Shown in pieces: positions 1 through 5,057 of a DNA stretch of 5,057 bases. Source of the DNA: Clostridia bacterium (GTDB lineage Bacteria > Bacillota > Clostridia > Oscillospirales > SIG627); NCBI GenBank assembly GCA_017453605.1, contig JAFTEP010000045.1, positions 1 through 5,057 of the forward strand, read 5' to 3'. Both the position numbers and the translations under genes were made by a program. The notes beneath the pieces were generated by a model that did no database searches, had not been told where the DNA came from, and worked only from the letters and a program-made list of their open reading frames with translations. How positions within the stretch are numbered: the first letter of the stretch is position 1; each line of letters starts with the position of its first letter.

Positions 1-17
1 AAAAACCAAATTGATAA

Positions 18-33
18 TTTAGTAATTACTAAA
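18..33. repeat. 16-bp perfect palindrome TTTAGTAATTACTAAA
   Basis: The two 8-base arms (18-25 and 26-33) are exact reverse complements with no spacer. It lies in an AT-rich stretch, about 100 bp upstream of the promoter and just before two hairpins. Gapless palindromes of this size can be operators for dimeric repressors, but it is too far upstream to block the 127-155 promoter directly, and AT-rich palindromes also arise by chance. It may belong to the gene off the left edge. I do not recognise a named operator consensus. Confidence 0.4.
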
Positions 34-48
34 AATGTAGGACATTTT
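32..48 (+). other. Small AT-rich stem-loop, possible weak first terminator
   Basis: AAAATGT (32-38) and ACATTTT (42-48) form a perfect 7-bp stem around the loop AGG. A pyrimidine-rich run with several T's follows (49-58). The stem is A/T-rich and weak, so on its own it would be a poor terminator. It lies directly before the strong hairpin at 58-94 and could be a minor terminator or pause site for the same upstream transcript. Confidence 0.3.
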
Positions 49-57
49 CTTTTCTCT

Positions 58-99
58 TCTCCGGCAAGTTTGGGTTTCCCAGACTTGTCGGGGATTTTT
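58..99 (+). terminator. Rho-independent terminator of an upstream + strand gene
   Basis: Bases 58-74 pair with 78-94 to give a 17-bp stem with no bulge, closed by a TTT loop. The inner 14 bp (61-74 with 78-91) have 12 Watson-Crick pairs and two G-U pairs. The outer three pairs add U-G, C-G and U-A. Five T's follow immediately (95-99). Stem plus T-run is a classic intrinsic terminator reading rightward. It should end transcription of a gene left of the window and insulate the operon that starts at about 162. The left flank has no matching T-run for the minus strand, so it looks unidirectional. Confidence 0.8.
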
Positions 100-126
100 G
101 CGCCGGGCGGAACGGGGACGCAAAAA
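95..126. repeat. 8-bp inverted repeat abutting the -35 box
   Basis: TTTTTGCG (95-102) and CGCAAAAA (119-126) are exact reverse complements separated by a 16-base G-rich spacer. The left arm reuses the terminator's T-run and the right arm ends one base before TTGACT. The position would suit an activator or repressor site, or it may be fortuitous pairing of two A/T runs flanking GCG. No known regulator motif is recognised. Confidence 0.35.
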
Positions 127-155
127 TTGACTTTCGCGCCGATCCGTGGTATAAT
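127..155 (+). promoter_or_regulatory. Sigma-A (sigma-70 type) promoter with extended -10
   Basis: The -35 box is TTGACT (127-132, five of six to consensus). The spacer is exactly 17 bp (133-149), and the -10 box is a perfect TATAAT (150-155). The -10 is preceded by TGG, giving the extended -10 TGnTATAAT typical of strong Gram-positive housekeeping promoters. Transcription should start near A162, leaving a leader of about 44 nt before the ATG at 206. This is the only convincing promoter in the window and probably drives all downstream + strand genes. Confidence 0.9.
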
Positions 156-189
156 TTTTTCAGGCGTGATACGTTATTGCCGACCGGCC

Positions 190-195
190 AAAGGA
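190..195 (+). promoter_or_regulatory. Ribosome binding site deciding the start at 206
   Basis: AAAGGA lies 10 nt before ATG 206. The same site would be only 1 nt from the in-frame GTG at 197, too close to serve it. The third in-frame candidate, ATG 224, has only a weaker AAAGAAG (209-215) upstream. This favours 206 as the main start, though 224 remains possible because of the tandem duplication. Confidence 0.6.
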
Positions 196-229
196 AGTGA
201 AGAAGATGAAAGAAGTGAAGAAGATGAAA
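194..229 (+). repeat. Perfect tandem duplication, 2 x 18 bp, over the start codon
   Basis: Two identical 18-base units, GAAGTGAAGAAGATGAAA, occupy 194-211 and 212-229. Each contains an in-frame GTG and ATG. Because 18 is a multiple of three, the duplication adds six codons (ATG-AAA repeats in frame) without shifting the frame. The result is three candidate starts (197, 206, 224). Removing one unit restores a simple AAAGGAAG site followed by a single ATG, so the duplication looks like a replication-slippage event. Confidence 0.9.
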
Positions 230-1192
230 GGAGTATTCAGGACACCGAAGATCCGTTACGCGTACAGCCTTATACTGATAGCCGCCGGATCTTTTATCGC
301 CCTGCGCTTCGGCTTATGGGGGATCGAAGCGGTCCGCTCCGGCGGGACAAACGATCTGATCCTTTGCTTTTTCTTTGCGGCTCTGGGACTTTTGACCGGG
401 TTTTCTTCGATCTTTCTTTTCAATTTCAATAAGGGCGCCAGTCTTGAGATCGACGGCGAAAAGATCGACGCCGTCTTTGGCTTCGGGACCGAACTGCACG
501 AACCGCTCTCTTCCCTGCGAAGAGCGCAGCTCGACCGCGGCGCAAAAAGCCTCACTCTGTTTTTCGGCGACAAAGCTTATTGGATAACGGGTCTTGAAAA
601 CGCAAAAGAACTCATCGATCATATCGCCTTAACGGGAGGATGCCGCCGTACCGCCCCTCCCGTCGAAGAAGCCGAGGCTGATTTTAAAAAGCGCCGCGGG
701 AAATTCATACTTTATCTCGCGCTGCTCGCCGTTTTCGTCTTGCTTTTGTTCGTTCACATCGCGTGGTGCGTCATTCTGACAAACGGCAATGATCCCGTCT
801 CTTCAAACGAGACCCCGATATTCGCGGCTTTTGCCGTCGCGGAGCTGATAACGCTTATCGGAGCGTTCGTTTTTGCCGACAAGTGCGCAAAACAGAACCT
901 GATCCTGCAAATAAGCCGTTCGGAGCTTCTGACTGCCGTTTCGAGCGCTCACGAAAACGATTCGCTCGAAAAATATCCCGGGCTTATCGAAGTAAAGTTT
1001 TTCGACGGCTTTTCCTACAGGATCGTGATATTCGCTCCCGACGAAGAAAAAAGAGCGTATATGCTCGAAAAATTCGATTTGAAGTCCCGCGCGTGGATAA
1101 AGTGTTACGACGCCGCCCCGGAATTCGACGGTCTTTCAGAGCTGAACAGAGATATCGAAGAAAGATTTGAAAACGTGATTTTTGACGACTGA
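206..1192 (+). CDS. Four-helix membrane protein with two soluble domains, function unknown
   Basis: This 328-residue integral membrane protein is not assigned to a named family. Start ATG 206 is chosen for its AAAGGA site 10 nt upstream; GTG 197 would add three residues, ATG 224 would remove six. After a lysine-rich N-terminus, hydrophobic segments lie at about residues 18-40 and 50-73, then a soluble domain at about 77-142 with alternating hydrophobic residues suggesting beta strands. A charged linker, a second helix pair (about 167-190 and 204-224) and a second soluble domain (about 230-328) follow. The two helix-pair-plus-domain halves look like an internal duplication; the soluble parts could be bacterial PH-like domains, but that is inference from pattern only. 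It is the first gene after the promoter, 26 bp from the next gene. No catalytic motif is visible. Confidence in coding is high, in function very low. Confidence 0.85.
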   Translation: MKEVKKMKGVFRTPKIRYAYSLILIAAGSFIALRFGLWGIEAVRSGGTNDLILCFFFAALGLLTGFSSIFLFNFNKGASLEIDGEKIDAVFGFGTELHEPLSSLRRAQLDRGAKSLTLFFGDKAYWITGLENAKELIDHIALTGGCRRTAPPVEEAEADFKKRRGKFILYLALLAVFVLLLFVHIAWCVILTNGNDPVSSNETPIFAAFAVAELITLIGAFVFADKCAKQNLILQISRSELLTAVSSAHENDSLEKYPGLIEVKFFDGFSYRIVIFAPDEEKRAYMLEKFDLKSRAWIKCYDAAPEFDGLSELNRDIEERFENVIFDD

Positions 1193-1218
1193 CGCGTGAG
1201 CGAAAAACAGGTGACGCA

Positions 1219-1656
1219 ATGAAAAAAAGAATCGTACTGTCAATCGGTACAGGGGTTATAGTCCTGACCCTCGCCGCCGCTGCCGCCGGATTCATAAGCG
1301 ATCTGAACAGCAAGCTTTACGACCAGATCGACAGAAAACTGATCGTCCCGGTCTATATCTTTATGGTGCTCCCCGTCGTTCTGGAGGAGATCTCGCTTTT
1401 AAGGTGCGTTTACAAGCTCGTTTTCAAGGATCCCGGACGCGCCGGAAAGATCTGCTGCGCCGCCGCCGCGGGGATCACAGTCTGCGCGCTTGCTTTCCAG
1501 CTTCTGTATTTTACCCGCGTCATAACAAAAGACATCTTCCCGGAGGGTCCGCGCGCCGCGAGCTCCCGCCTCATCGAAACGGTGTTATTGAGCGAATGGC
1601 CCGTCGTGATAATCTCATTTATCCTCGGCAGCGTGAACGGAAAGATAAAAACGTGA
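1219..1656 (+). CDS. Small four-helix membrane protein, function unknown
   Basis: A 145-residue protein that is mostly hydrophobic. Membrane segments are visible at about residues 4-26, 41-63, 78-99 and 119-139, joined by short polar loops; the loop at 64-77 and the C-terminus (GKIKT) are positively charged, which suggests both face the cytoplasm. The N-terminal MKKR followed by a hydrophobic alanine-rich stretch could resemble a signal peptide, but with three more helices it is better read as the first membrane anchor. ATG 1219 has AGGTGA four nt upstream, a modest ribosome site. It follows the previous gene by 26 bp and precedes the amylase-family gene by 21 bp, so it is almost certainly co-transcribed. 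No family is recognised; it could be a partner of the preceding membrane protein, which is inference from position only. Confidence 0.8.
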   Translation: MKKRIVLSIGTGVIVLTLAAAAAGFISDLNSKLYDQIDRKLIVPVYIFMVLPVVLEEISLLRCVYKLVFKDPGRAGKICCAAAAGITVCALAFQLLYFTRVITKDIFPEGPRAASSRLIETVLLSEWPVVIISFILGSVNGKIKT

Positions 1657-1677
1657 AAACAAAAGGGGGAAAAGTCA

Positions 1678-2940
1678 ATGGACAAGACAAAACTCATAAT
1701 CTACCAGATAAATCCGAGGATGTTCACTCTCGGGGGGACGATCGCCGACGCCGGAAAGCTTCTGGGGCACGTCAGGGACGCGGGGGCTAACGTCGCCTAT
1801 CTCTGCCCGGTCTTCAAAGAGGACGAGGAAAAGAATGAAAGCACCTGGAGCAAGAGGCAGAGAAAAACAGGACTCGGCAATCCGAAGAACCCCTACAGGA
1901 TAGCGGACTATTACGAGATCGACAGGGAATACGGGACGAAGGCTCAGCTCAAAAACTTCGTCGCGAAGGCTCACAGGCTCGGGCTTCTTGTGATGCTCGA
2001 TCTTGTGTACTATCACTGCGGACCGAACGCGAAGCTGATAAAAACGATCCCCGACGGCGTCGTGAAAGACGAAAACGGCGCGGTCAAGGCGGGCAGATGG
2101 GGATTCCCGGAGCTCAATTTCGAGAGCCCCGCCCTGAGGCGATACATAAAAGACAATATGCTTTATTACGTCCGCGATTTCGGGGTCGACGGATACCGCT
2201 GCGACGTCGGGGACAGGGTCCCTCTCGAATTCTGGGACGAGGCCGTGAAAGAACTGAAAGAGATTAAGCCCGATATCGTAATGCTCAACGAGGGCAGACT
2301 TCCGGAATACACCGAAAGCGGAGTTTTTGATTTCAATTACGGCTGGCCGCAGCTCGTGAAGGCGGACCCGGAGGACGTCGCGGGGTTTTTAGACGAGAAT
2401 TTCGGGGACGACGTGATGAAGGTCTCGGGACAACGGATCTTCTTTGTCGAAAATCACGACACCGTCACCGACGAGGGCAGGGCGGAAACGAAATTCGGCT
2501 CCTACGCCGCCGATCTTTTGTACGTCTGGCTCTTCACGGCGCCGGGAACGCCGTTTATCTACTGCGGAGAAGAGATCGCGGACGACAACCCTCACTGTCT
2601 TTTCGCGAACAGGTCTTTCAACAGAGGCTACGGGATAAACTGGGCGAGGGCGTTCTCCGCTCAGGGAAAGAGAAGGGCGTCGCTCATAAAGAAGCTGTCC
2701 GCGCTCAGACTGAGCGAAAACGCGCTCAACGCCGGAAATTTCAAGAGGCTGTCCGTCGGCAAAGGGATAACGGCGTTCGAGAGAAAAAAGGGGAAAGAAA
2801 AGATCGCGGTGTTTATAAACTTCAACGGCGAAAAGATTTCGATCCCGGACGGCGGAAAGGTCCTTCTCAAGAGAAGGCTCGCCGAAACGGGAAAAGAGAG
2901 GATCCTTTCAAAGAACGGATTCGCGATAATAAAATACTGA
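1678..2940 (+). CDS. Intracellular GH13 alpha-amylase-family glycoside hydrolase
   Basis: A 420-residue enzyme of glycoside hydrolase family 13, expected to cleave or transfer alpha-glucosidic bonds by a retaining mechanism. All four conserved GH13 regions are present: region I DLVYYH (108-113), region II DGYRCD (171-176; D176 nucleophile, R174 conserved), region III NEG (204-206; E205 acid/base) and region IV ENHD (258-261; D261 transition-state stabiliser). The opening IIYQINPRMF and NPYRIADYY (71-79) are typical of the barrel. The stretch between regions I and II is short, so domain B is small; about 365-420 forms a C-terminal beta domain. Region I has Tyr112 where calcium-binding alpha-amylases carry Asn. 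There is no signal peptide, so it should be cytoplasmic, acting on maltodextrins or similar oligosaccharides; exact specificity cannot be read. ATG 1678 follows GGGGGA by 7 nt. Arginine codons are strongly AGG/AGA, unlike the first gene. Confidence 0.93.
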   Translation: MDKTKLIIYQINPRMFTLGGTIADAGKLLGHVRDAGANVAYLCPVFKEDEEKNESTWSKRQRKTGLGNPKNPYRIADYYEIDREYGTKAQLKNFVAKAHRLGLLVMLDLVYYHCGPNAKLIKTIPDGVVKDENGAVKAGRWGFPELNFESPALRRYIKDNMLYYVRDFGVDGYRCDVGDRVPLEFWDEAVKELKEIKPDIVMLNEGRLPEYTESGVFDFNYGWPQLVKADPEDVAGFLDENFGDDVMKVSGQRIFFVENHDTVTDEGRAETKFGSYAADLLYVWLFTAPGTPFIYCGEEIADDNPHCLFANRSFNRGYGINWARAFSAQGKRRASLIKKLSALRLSENALNAGNFKRLSVGKGITAFERKKGKEKIAVFINFNGEKISIPDGGKVLLKRRLAETGKERILSKNGFAIIKY

Positions 2941-2973
2941 CACAAATAAATCATATCGGGAACGGGACATCAG

Positions 2974-3888
2974 ATGGAATACGTCATAGAAATTACAGAC
3001 CTCAACAAATCTTACGGAGAAGTCAGGGCGGTGAGGGATCTCTCGCTCAGAGTGGAAAAGGGAGAGCTGTTCGCTTTTCTCGGCGTGAACGGCGCGGGAA
3101 AATCGACGACGATCTCGATGATCTGCGGACTTCTTAAAAAGGACGGCGGAAAGATCCTTGTCTGCGGTCACGACGCCGAAAAGGACCGGGACTTTGTCAG
3201 CCGCATGATCGGCGTCGTGTTCCAGAACTCGGCGCTCGACAGTCAGCTCTCGGCGAGGGACAATCTGAAAAGCCGCGCCGCGCTCTACGGCATCACGGGA
3301 AAAGAGTTCAGGGCGCGCTTTGACGAACTCTCGCGGACGCTCGATTTTTCGGACTTTGCCGACAGGAGCCTTAACAAGCTCTCGGGCGGTCAGAAAAGAA
3401 GGATAGACATAGCCCGCGCGCTGATACACTCGCCGGAGATCCTGATCCTCGACGAGCCGACGACGGGGCTCGATCCGCAGACGCGAAAGCTTTTGTGGAG
3501 CGTGATGGAGAAGCTGCGCAGGGAAAAGAAGATGACGGTCTTTCTCACGACGCACTATATGGAGGAAGCCGCCGACGCCGACCACGTCGTCATAATAGAC
3601 GGCGGCTCGATCGCCGCGGAGGGGACGCCGCTTGAACTGAAGAACAGATACGCCGGGGATTTCGTGACCGTATACGGCGCGGACGAAAAAGACGGCGAAA
3701 AACTCGGTCTGCCGTACAAAAGACTGCGCGACGGGATCCGCGTTTCGGTGCCGGACACCGAAAAAGTGACGGAGCTCATCGTCAAGAACCCGGAAATATT
3801 CAAAGACTATGAAGTGATAAAGGGGAAAATGGACGACGTTTTCCTCGCGGTGACGGGCAAGGATCTTCCGGGAGGCGCGGCAAAATGA
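2974..3888 (+). CDS. ABC-2 type exporter ATP-binding protein (DrrA-like)
   Basis: A 304-residue cytoplasmic ATPase that would power the permease encoded next to it. All nucleotide-binding motifs are intact: Walker A GVNGAGKST (37-45, K43), Q-loop Q84, ABC signature LSGGQ (136-140), Walker B ILILDEPT (156-163, with D160 and catalytic E161), D-loop GLD (165-167) and switch H194 in TTHYMEEA. The C-terminal extension of about 80 residues ends in DDVFLAVTG (287-295), a signature of the DrrA/NodI-like ATPases of ABC-2 exporters for drugs, lipids or peptides. Length is normal for the group. ATG 2974 lies 33 bp after the GH13 gene with only a weak GGGA site, which suggests modest initiation or coupling. 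The stop overlaps the permease start by 4 bases. Substrate is unknown; a drug-efflux label would be a guess. Confidence 0.95.
   Translation: MEYVIEITDLNKSYGEVRAVRDLSLRVEKGELFAFLGVNGAGKSTTISMICGLLKKDGGKILVCGHDAEKDRDFVSRMIGVVFQNSALDSQLSARDNLKSRAALYGITGKEFRARFDELSRTLDFSDFADRSLNKLSGGQKRRIDIARALIHSPEILILDEPTTGLDPQTRKLLWSVMEKLRREKKMTVFLTTHYMEEAADADHVVIIDGGSIAAEGTPLELKNRYAGDFVTVYGADEKDGEKLGLPYKRLRDGIRVSVPDTEKVTELIVKNPEIFKDYEVIKGKMDDVFLAVTGKDLPGGAAK
3870..3875 (+). promoter_or_regulatory. Ribosome binding site of the permease, inside the ATPase gene
   Basis: GGGAGG lies 9 nt before ATG 3885, within the last codons of the ATPase gene. With the ATGA stop-start overlap at 3885-3888 it indicates translational coupling, which would keep ATPase and permease in balanced amounts. 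Confidence 0.65.
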
Positions 3889-4787
3889 AGACGCTCATTA
3901 TTGTGGTACGAAGGAACCTGAAGCTGTTTTTCAAGGACAAAGGGATGTTTTTCTCGGCGCTCATAACGCCGATGAGACTCTTAGTGCTTTACGCGACCTT
4001 CCTCGCGAAGGTCTACCGCGACAGCTTCGCCTCGGCTCTGCCGGAGGGGATGGCGATCGCGGACAAGCTGCTCAACGGCACTGTGGCGAGCCAGCTCATT
4101 TCGGCGCTCTTAGCGGTGAGCTGCGTGACGGTGTCGTTCTGCGCGAACCTTCTGATGATCCAGGATAAGGCCAACGCCAGCATCAGGGATTTCGAGGTCT
4201 CGCCGGTCAAAAGACCTATTCTCGCGGCGGGATACTATATCGCGTCCGCGGCGAGCACGCTGATCGTCTCGTTCTGCGCTCTCGGGATCTGTCTTGTGTA
4301 CCTGTCCACTCAGGGCTGGTATATGACGTTCACCGACGTAATTCTGACTTGTCTTGACGTGTTCGGGCTGACGCTGTTCGGGACGGCGCTTTCGTCGTGC
4401 GTGAACTTCTTTTTGAGCACGAACGGTCAGGCGTCGGCGGTCGGCACGATCGTCAGCGCCGGATACGGCTTTATCTGCGGCGCATATATGCCGATATCCA
4501 ATTTCGGCGAGGGGCTGCAAAAGGTCCTTTCGTTCTTTCCCGGGACCTACGGGACCTGCCTTCTGAAAAACCACATGATGCGCGGGGTATTTGAGGAAAT
4601 GGAGAGCGTCGGCTTTCCGAGCCGGATCGTGGAAGCTATAAAGGACAGCGTAGATGTCAATATATACTTTTTCTCTCAGAAAGTGACGATCGCGGCGATG
4701 GCAGTCGTTCTCGCCGCCTCGGTGCTGTTTTTCACCGGGCTTTTCGTCATGTTCCACATACTGAAAAAAAGGGCGAAGGCGAAATAA
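3885..4787 (+). CDS. ABC-2 type exporter permease
   Basis: A 300-residue inner-membrane subunit that forms the export path for the ATPase just upstream. The layout is the usual ABC-2 one: a cytoplasmic amphipathic start (FFKDKGMFF, 15-23), then six hydrophobic segments at about 22-42, 66-92, 112-138, 150-176, 182-202 and 266-291, and a basic C-terminal tail (KKRAKAK). A segment at about 200-230 (GAYMPISNFGEGLQ and FFPGTYGT) matches the conserved re-entrant stretch between helices 5 and 6 in DrrB-type permeases. A long polar segment of about 35 residues (230-265) separates it from helix 6, as expected for an external loop. The start overlaps the ATPase stop (ATGA) with GGGAGG 9 nt upstream. 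Length is normal and nothing appears truncated. The substrate cannot be deduced; candidates for the class include antibiotics, lipids and small peptides. Confidence 0.92.
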   Translation: MKTLIIVVRRNLKLFFKDKGMFFSALITPMRLLVLYATFLAKVYRDSFASALPEGMAIADKLLNGTVASQLISALLAVSCVTVSFCANLLMIQDKANASIRDFEVSPVKRPILAAGYYIASAASTLIVSFCALGICLVYLSTQGWYMTFTDVILTCLDVFGLTLFGTALSSCVNFFLSTNGQASAVGTIVSAGYGFICGAYMPISNFGEGLQKVLSFFPGTYGTCLLKNHMMRGVFEEMESVGFPSRIVEAIKDSVDVNIYFFSQKVTIAAMAVVLAASVLFFTGLFVMFHILKKRAKAK

Positions 4788-4817
4788 AACTGAATTGATT
4801 TGATTCTTTATAATTTC

Positions 4818-4823
4818 AGGAGG
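4818..4823 (+). promoter_or_regulatory. Perfect AGGAGG ribosome binding site
   Basis: AGGAGG (followed by T, so AGGAGGT) lies 6 nt before ATG 4830. It is the strongest ribosome site in the window and is good evidence that the short frame starting at 4830 is a real, well-translated gene even though its end is not visible. Confidence 0.85.
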
Positions 4824-4829
4824 TAAGAA

Positions 4830-5057
4830 ATGTTTTTCGGAAAAGACGACGATATTTTCAGCCTCGTGCCGGATTTTGACGGCGACGGGGATCACGATCT
4901 GATAGATTTTCTGATAATGGACGAGATCCTGAGGGAAGATGAAGCGGGGCTCGGGATCGGCCTCGAACAGCATCTCCCTGCCGGTGCGGGGATGGACAAA
5001 GCCCAGCCGGAAGGCGTGCAGCAGCTGGCCGCCCTCCACCGGGTATGGGGATTTCTT
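4830..5057 (+). CDS. Start of a small acidic protein with a DxDGDG calcium-loop-like motif; 3' part probably not native
   Basis: The frame opens at ATG 4830 behind a perfect AGGAGG and stays open for 76 codons to the window edge. The first ~38 codons look genuine: MFFGKDDDIF, then DFDGDGDHDLID (residues 15-26), which places acidic residues at positions 1, 3, 5, 9 and 12 with Gly at 6, as in EF-hand and dockerin calcium loops, and then an acidic helix-like stretch (FLIMDEILREDEA). There is no signal peptide, so a cytoplasmic protein is likely; a dockerin role is unlikely because there is one loop and no export signal. From about codon 38 the sequence is antisense to a conserved pseudouridine-synthase tail on the minus strand, so residues beyond about 39 are doubtful. 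It follows the permease by 42 bp and may share its transcript. Function unknown. Confidence 0.6.
   Translation, partial: MFFGKDDDIFSLVPDFDGDGDHDLIDFLIMDEILREDEAGLGIGLEQHLPAGAGMDKAQPEGVQQLAALHRVWGFL
4935..4962. other. Probable junction between two unrelated sequences
   Basis: Left of this interval the plus strand carries the acidic DxDGDG protein in the same style as the operon. Right of it the minus strand carries a conserved pseudouridine-synthase tail. Neither frame has a stop at or near the changeover, although two convergent genes should each end before meeting. The last recognisable residue of the synthase family pattern is F39 (4941-4943), so the join is near there. A chimeric assembly at a contig tip is the simplest reading; a genuine breakpoint is the alternative. 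Confidence 0.5.
4941..5057 (-). CDS. C-terminal fragment of an RluA/RluD-family pseudouridine synthase, cut at both ends
   Basis: Read on the minus strand from the window edge, the first 39 codons give KKSPYP, GGQLLHA (residues 9-15), RLGF (17-20), HPRTG (22-26) and LFEADPEPRF (30-39). This is the order and spacing of the conserved C-terminal strand region of RluA/RluD-type enzymes (LLHA, LGF, HPxTG, FEAPLPEDF), which convert specific uridines of rRNA or tRNA to pseudouridine. The catalytic Asp and the rest of the enzyme lie outside the window. No stop follows the expected end; the frame runs on as antisense of the acidic protein and permease to 4110. All four leucines are CTG and prolines are often CCC, a style unlike the rest of the window. 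It is either the visible end of a neighbour gene brought in by a misjoin, or a true gene truncated by rearrangement. It cannot be coding at the same time as the + frame here. Confidence 0.6.

Noticed and set aside
1..432. Plus-strand frame open from the window edge to 432
   Set aside because: It runs through the terminator, the promoter and the start of the 206-1192 gene. The only starts are weak, there is no ribosome site, and its translation has no protein-like pattern.
2908..3585. 225-codon minus-strand open frame
   Set aside because: It is the antisense shadow of the ABC ATPase, which carries every nucleotide-binding motif in the plus frame.
2974..4787. Specific naming of the exporter as a drug or antibiotic resistance pump
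   Set aside because: The motifs place it in the DrrAB-like ABC-2 group, but that group also exports lipids, polysaccharides and peptides, and nothing in the window identifies the substrate.
4795..4814. Possible promoter before the small acidic protein (TTGATT at 4795 and TATAAT at 4809)
   Set aside because: The two boxes are only 8 bp apart, and no -35 box lies 16-18 bp upstream of the TATAAT. A start site 7 bp after it would fall inside the ribosome binding site.
4788..4829. Possible terminator after the permease
   Set aside because: The only pairing found is a 5-bp CTGAA/TTCAG stem with a 20-base loop and no T-run after it.
4872..4907. Dockerin domain of a cellulosome component
   Set aside because: The loop spacing fits a dockerin half-repeat, but there is only one copy visible, no signal peptide, and no cohesin or secreted enzyme nearby.
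4110..4940. Long minus-strand open frame continuing from the pseudouridine-synthase tail
   Set aside because: It is antisense to the well-supported permease, and its product is rich in Arg, His and Asp with no family pattern. Only the part right of about 4941 looks like a real protein.

Overview
The window looks like a fragment of a Gram-positive-type anaerobe, most likely a clostridial (Oscillospirales-like) gut bacterium. The signs are a textbook extended -10 sigma-A promoter, purine-rich Shine-Dalgarno sites including one perfect AGGAGG, free use of ATA and AAA in otherwise G+C-leaning genes, and the gene content. This placement is inference; no rRNA or marker gene is present. The odd length suggests the window is a whole short contig.

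Layout. Bases 1-205 are non-coding. They hold an AT-rich palindrome, a weak hairpin, a strong rho-independent terminator for a gene lying off the left edge, an inverted repeat next to the -35 box, and a near-consensus promoter (TTGACT, 17 bp, TGGTATAAT). From 206 to about 4940 every gene is on the + strand with short gaps or overlaps: a four-helix membrane protein with two soluble domains (206-1192), a small four-helix membrane protein (1219-1656), an intracellular GH13 alpha-amylase-family enzyme (1678-2940), an ABC-2 exporter pair of ATPase (2974-3888) and permease (3885-4787, ATGA overlap), and the start of a small acidic protein with a Ca2+-binding-like DxDGDG loop (from 4830). No terminator is visible between 162 and 4940, so these genes probably share a transcript.

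The exporter pair is the only securely linked functional unit: the ATPase powers the permease, probably as a 2+2 complex. The substrate is not shown. The amylase-family enzyme has no signal peptide and probably acts on cytoplasmic alpha-glucans or oligosaccharides; a link between it and the exporter is only suggested by position.

The right end is anomalous. The last ~115 bases read on the minus strand as the conserved C-terminal tail of an RluA/RluD-family pseudouridine synthase, with a different codon style. It runs without a stop into the antisense of the small acidic protein, while that protein's frame runs without a stop into the antisense of the synthase. This is what an assembly chimera at a contig tip, or a recent rearrangement breakpoint, would look like. 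I found no CRISPR array, tRNA, rRNA or insertion sequence, and I do not see a convincing new defence or other novel system.
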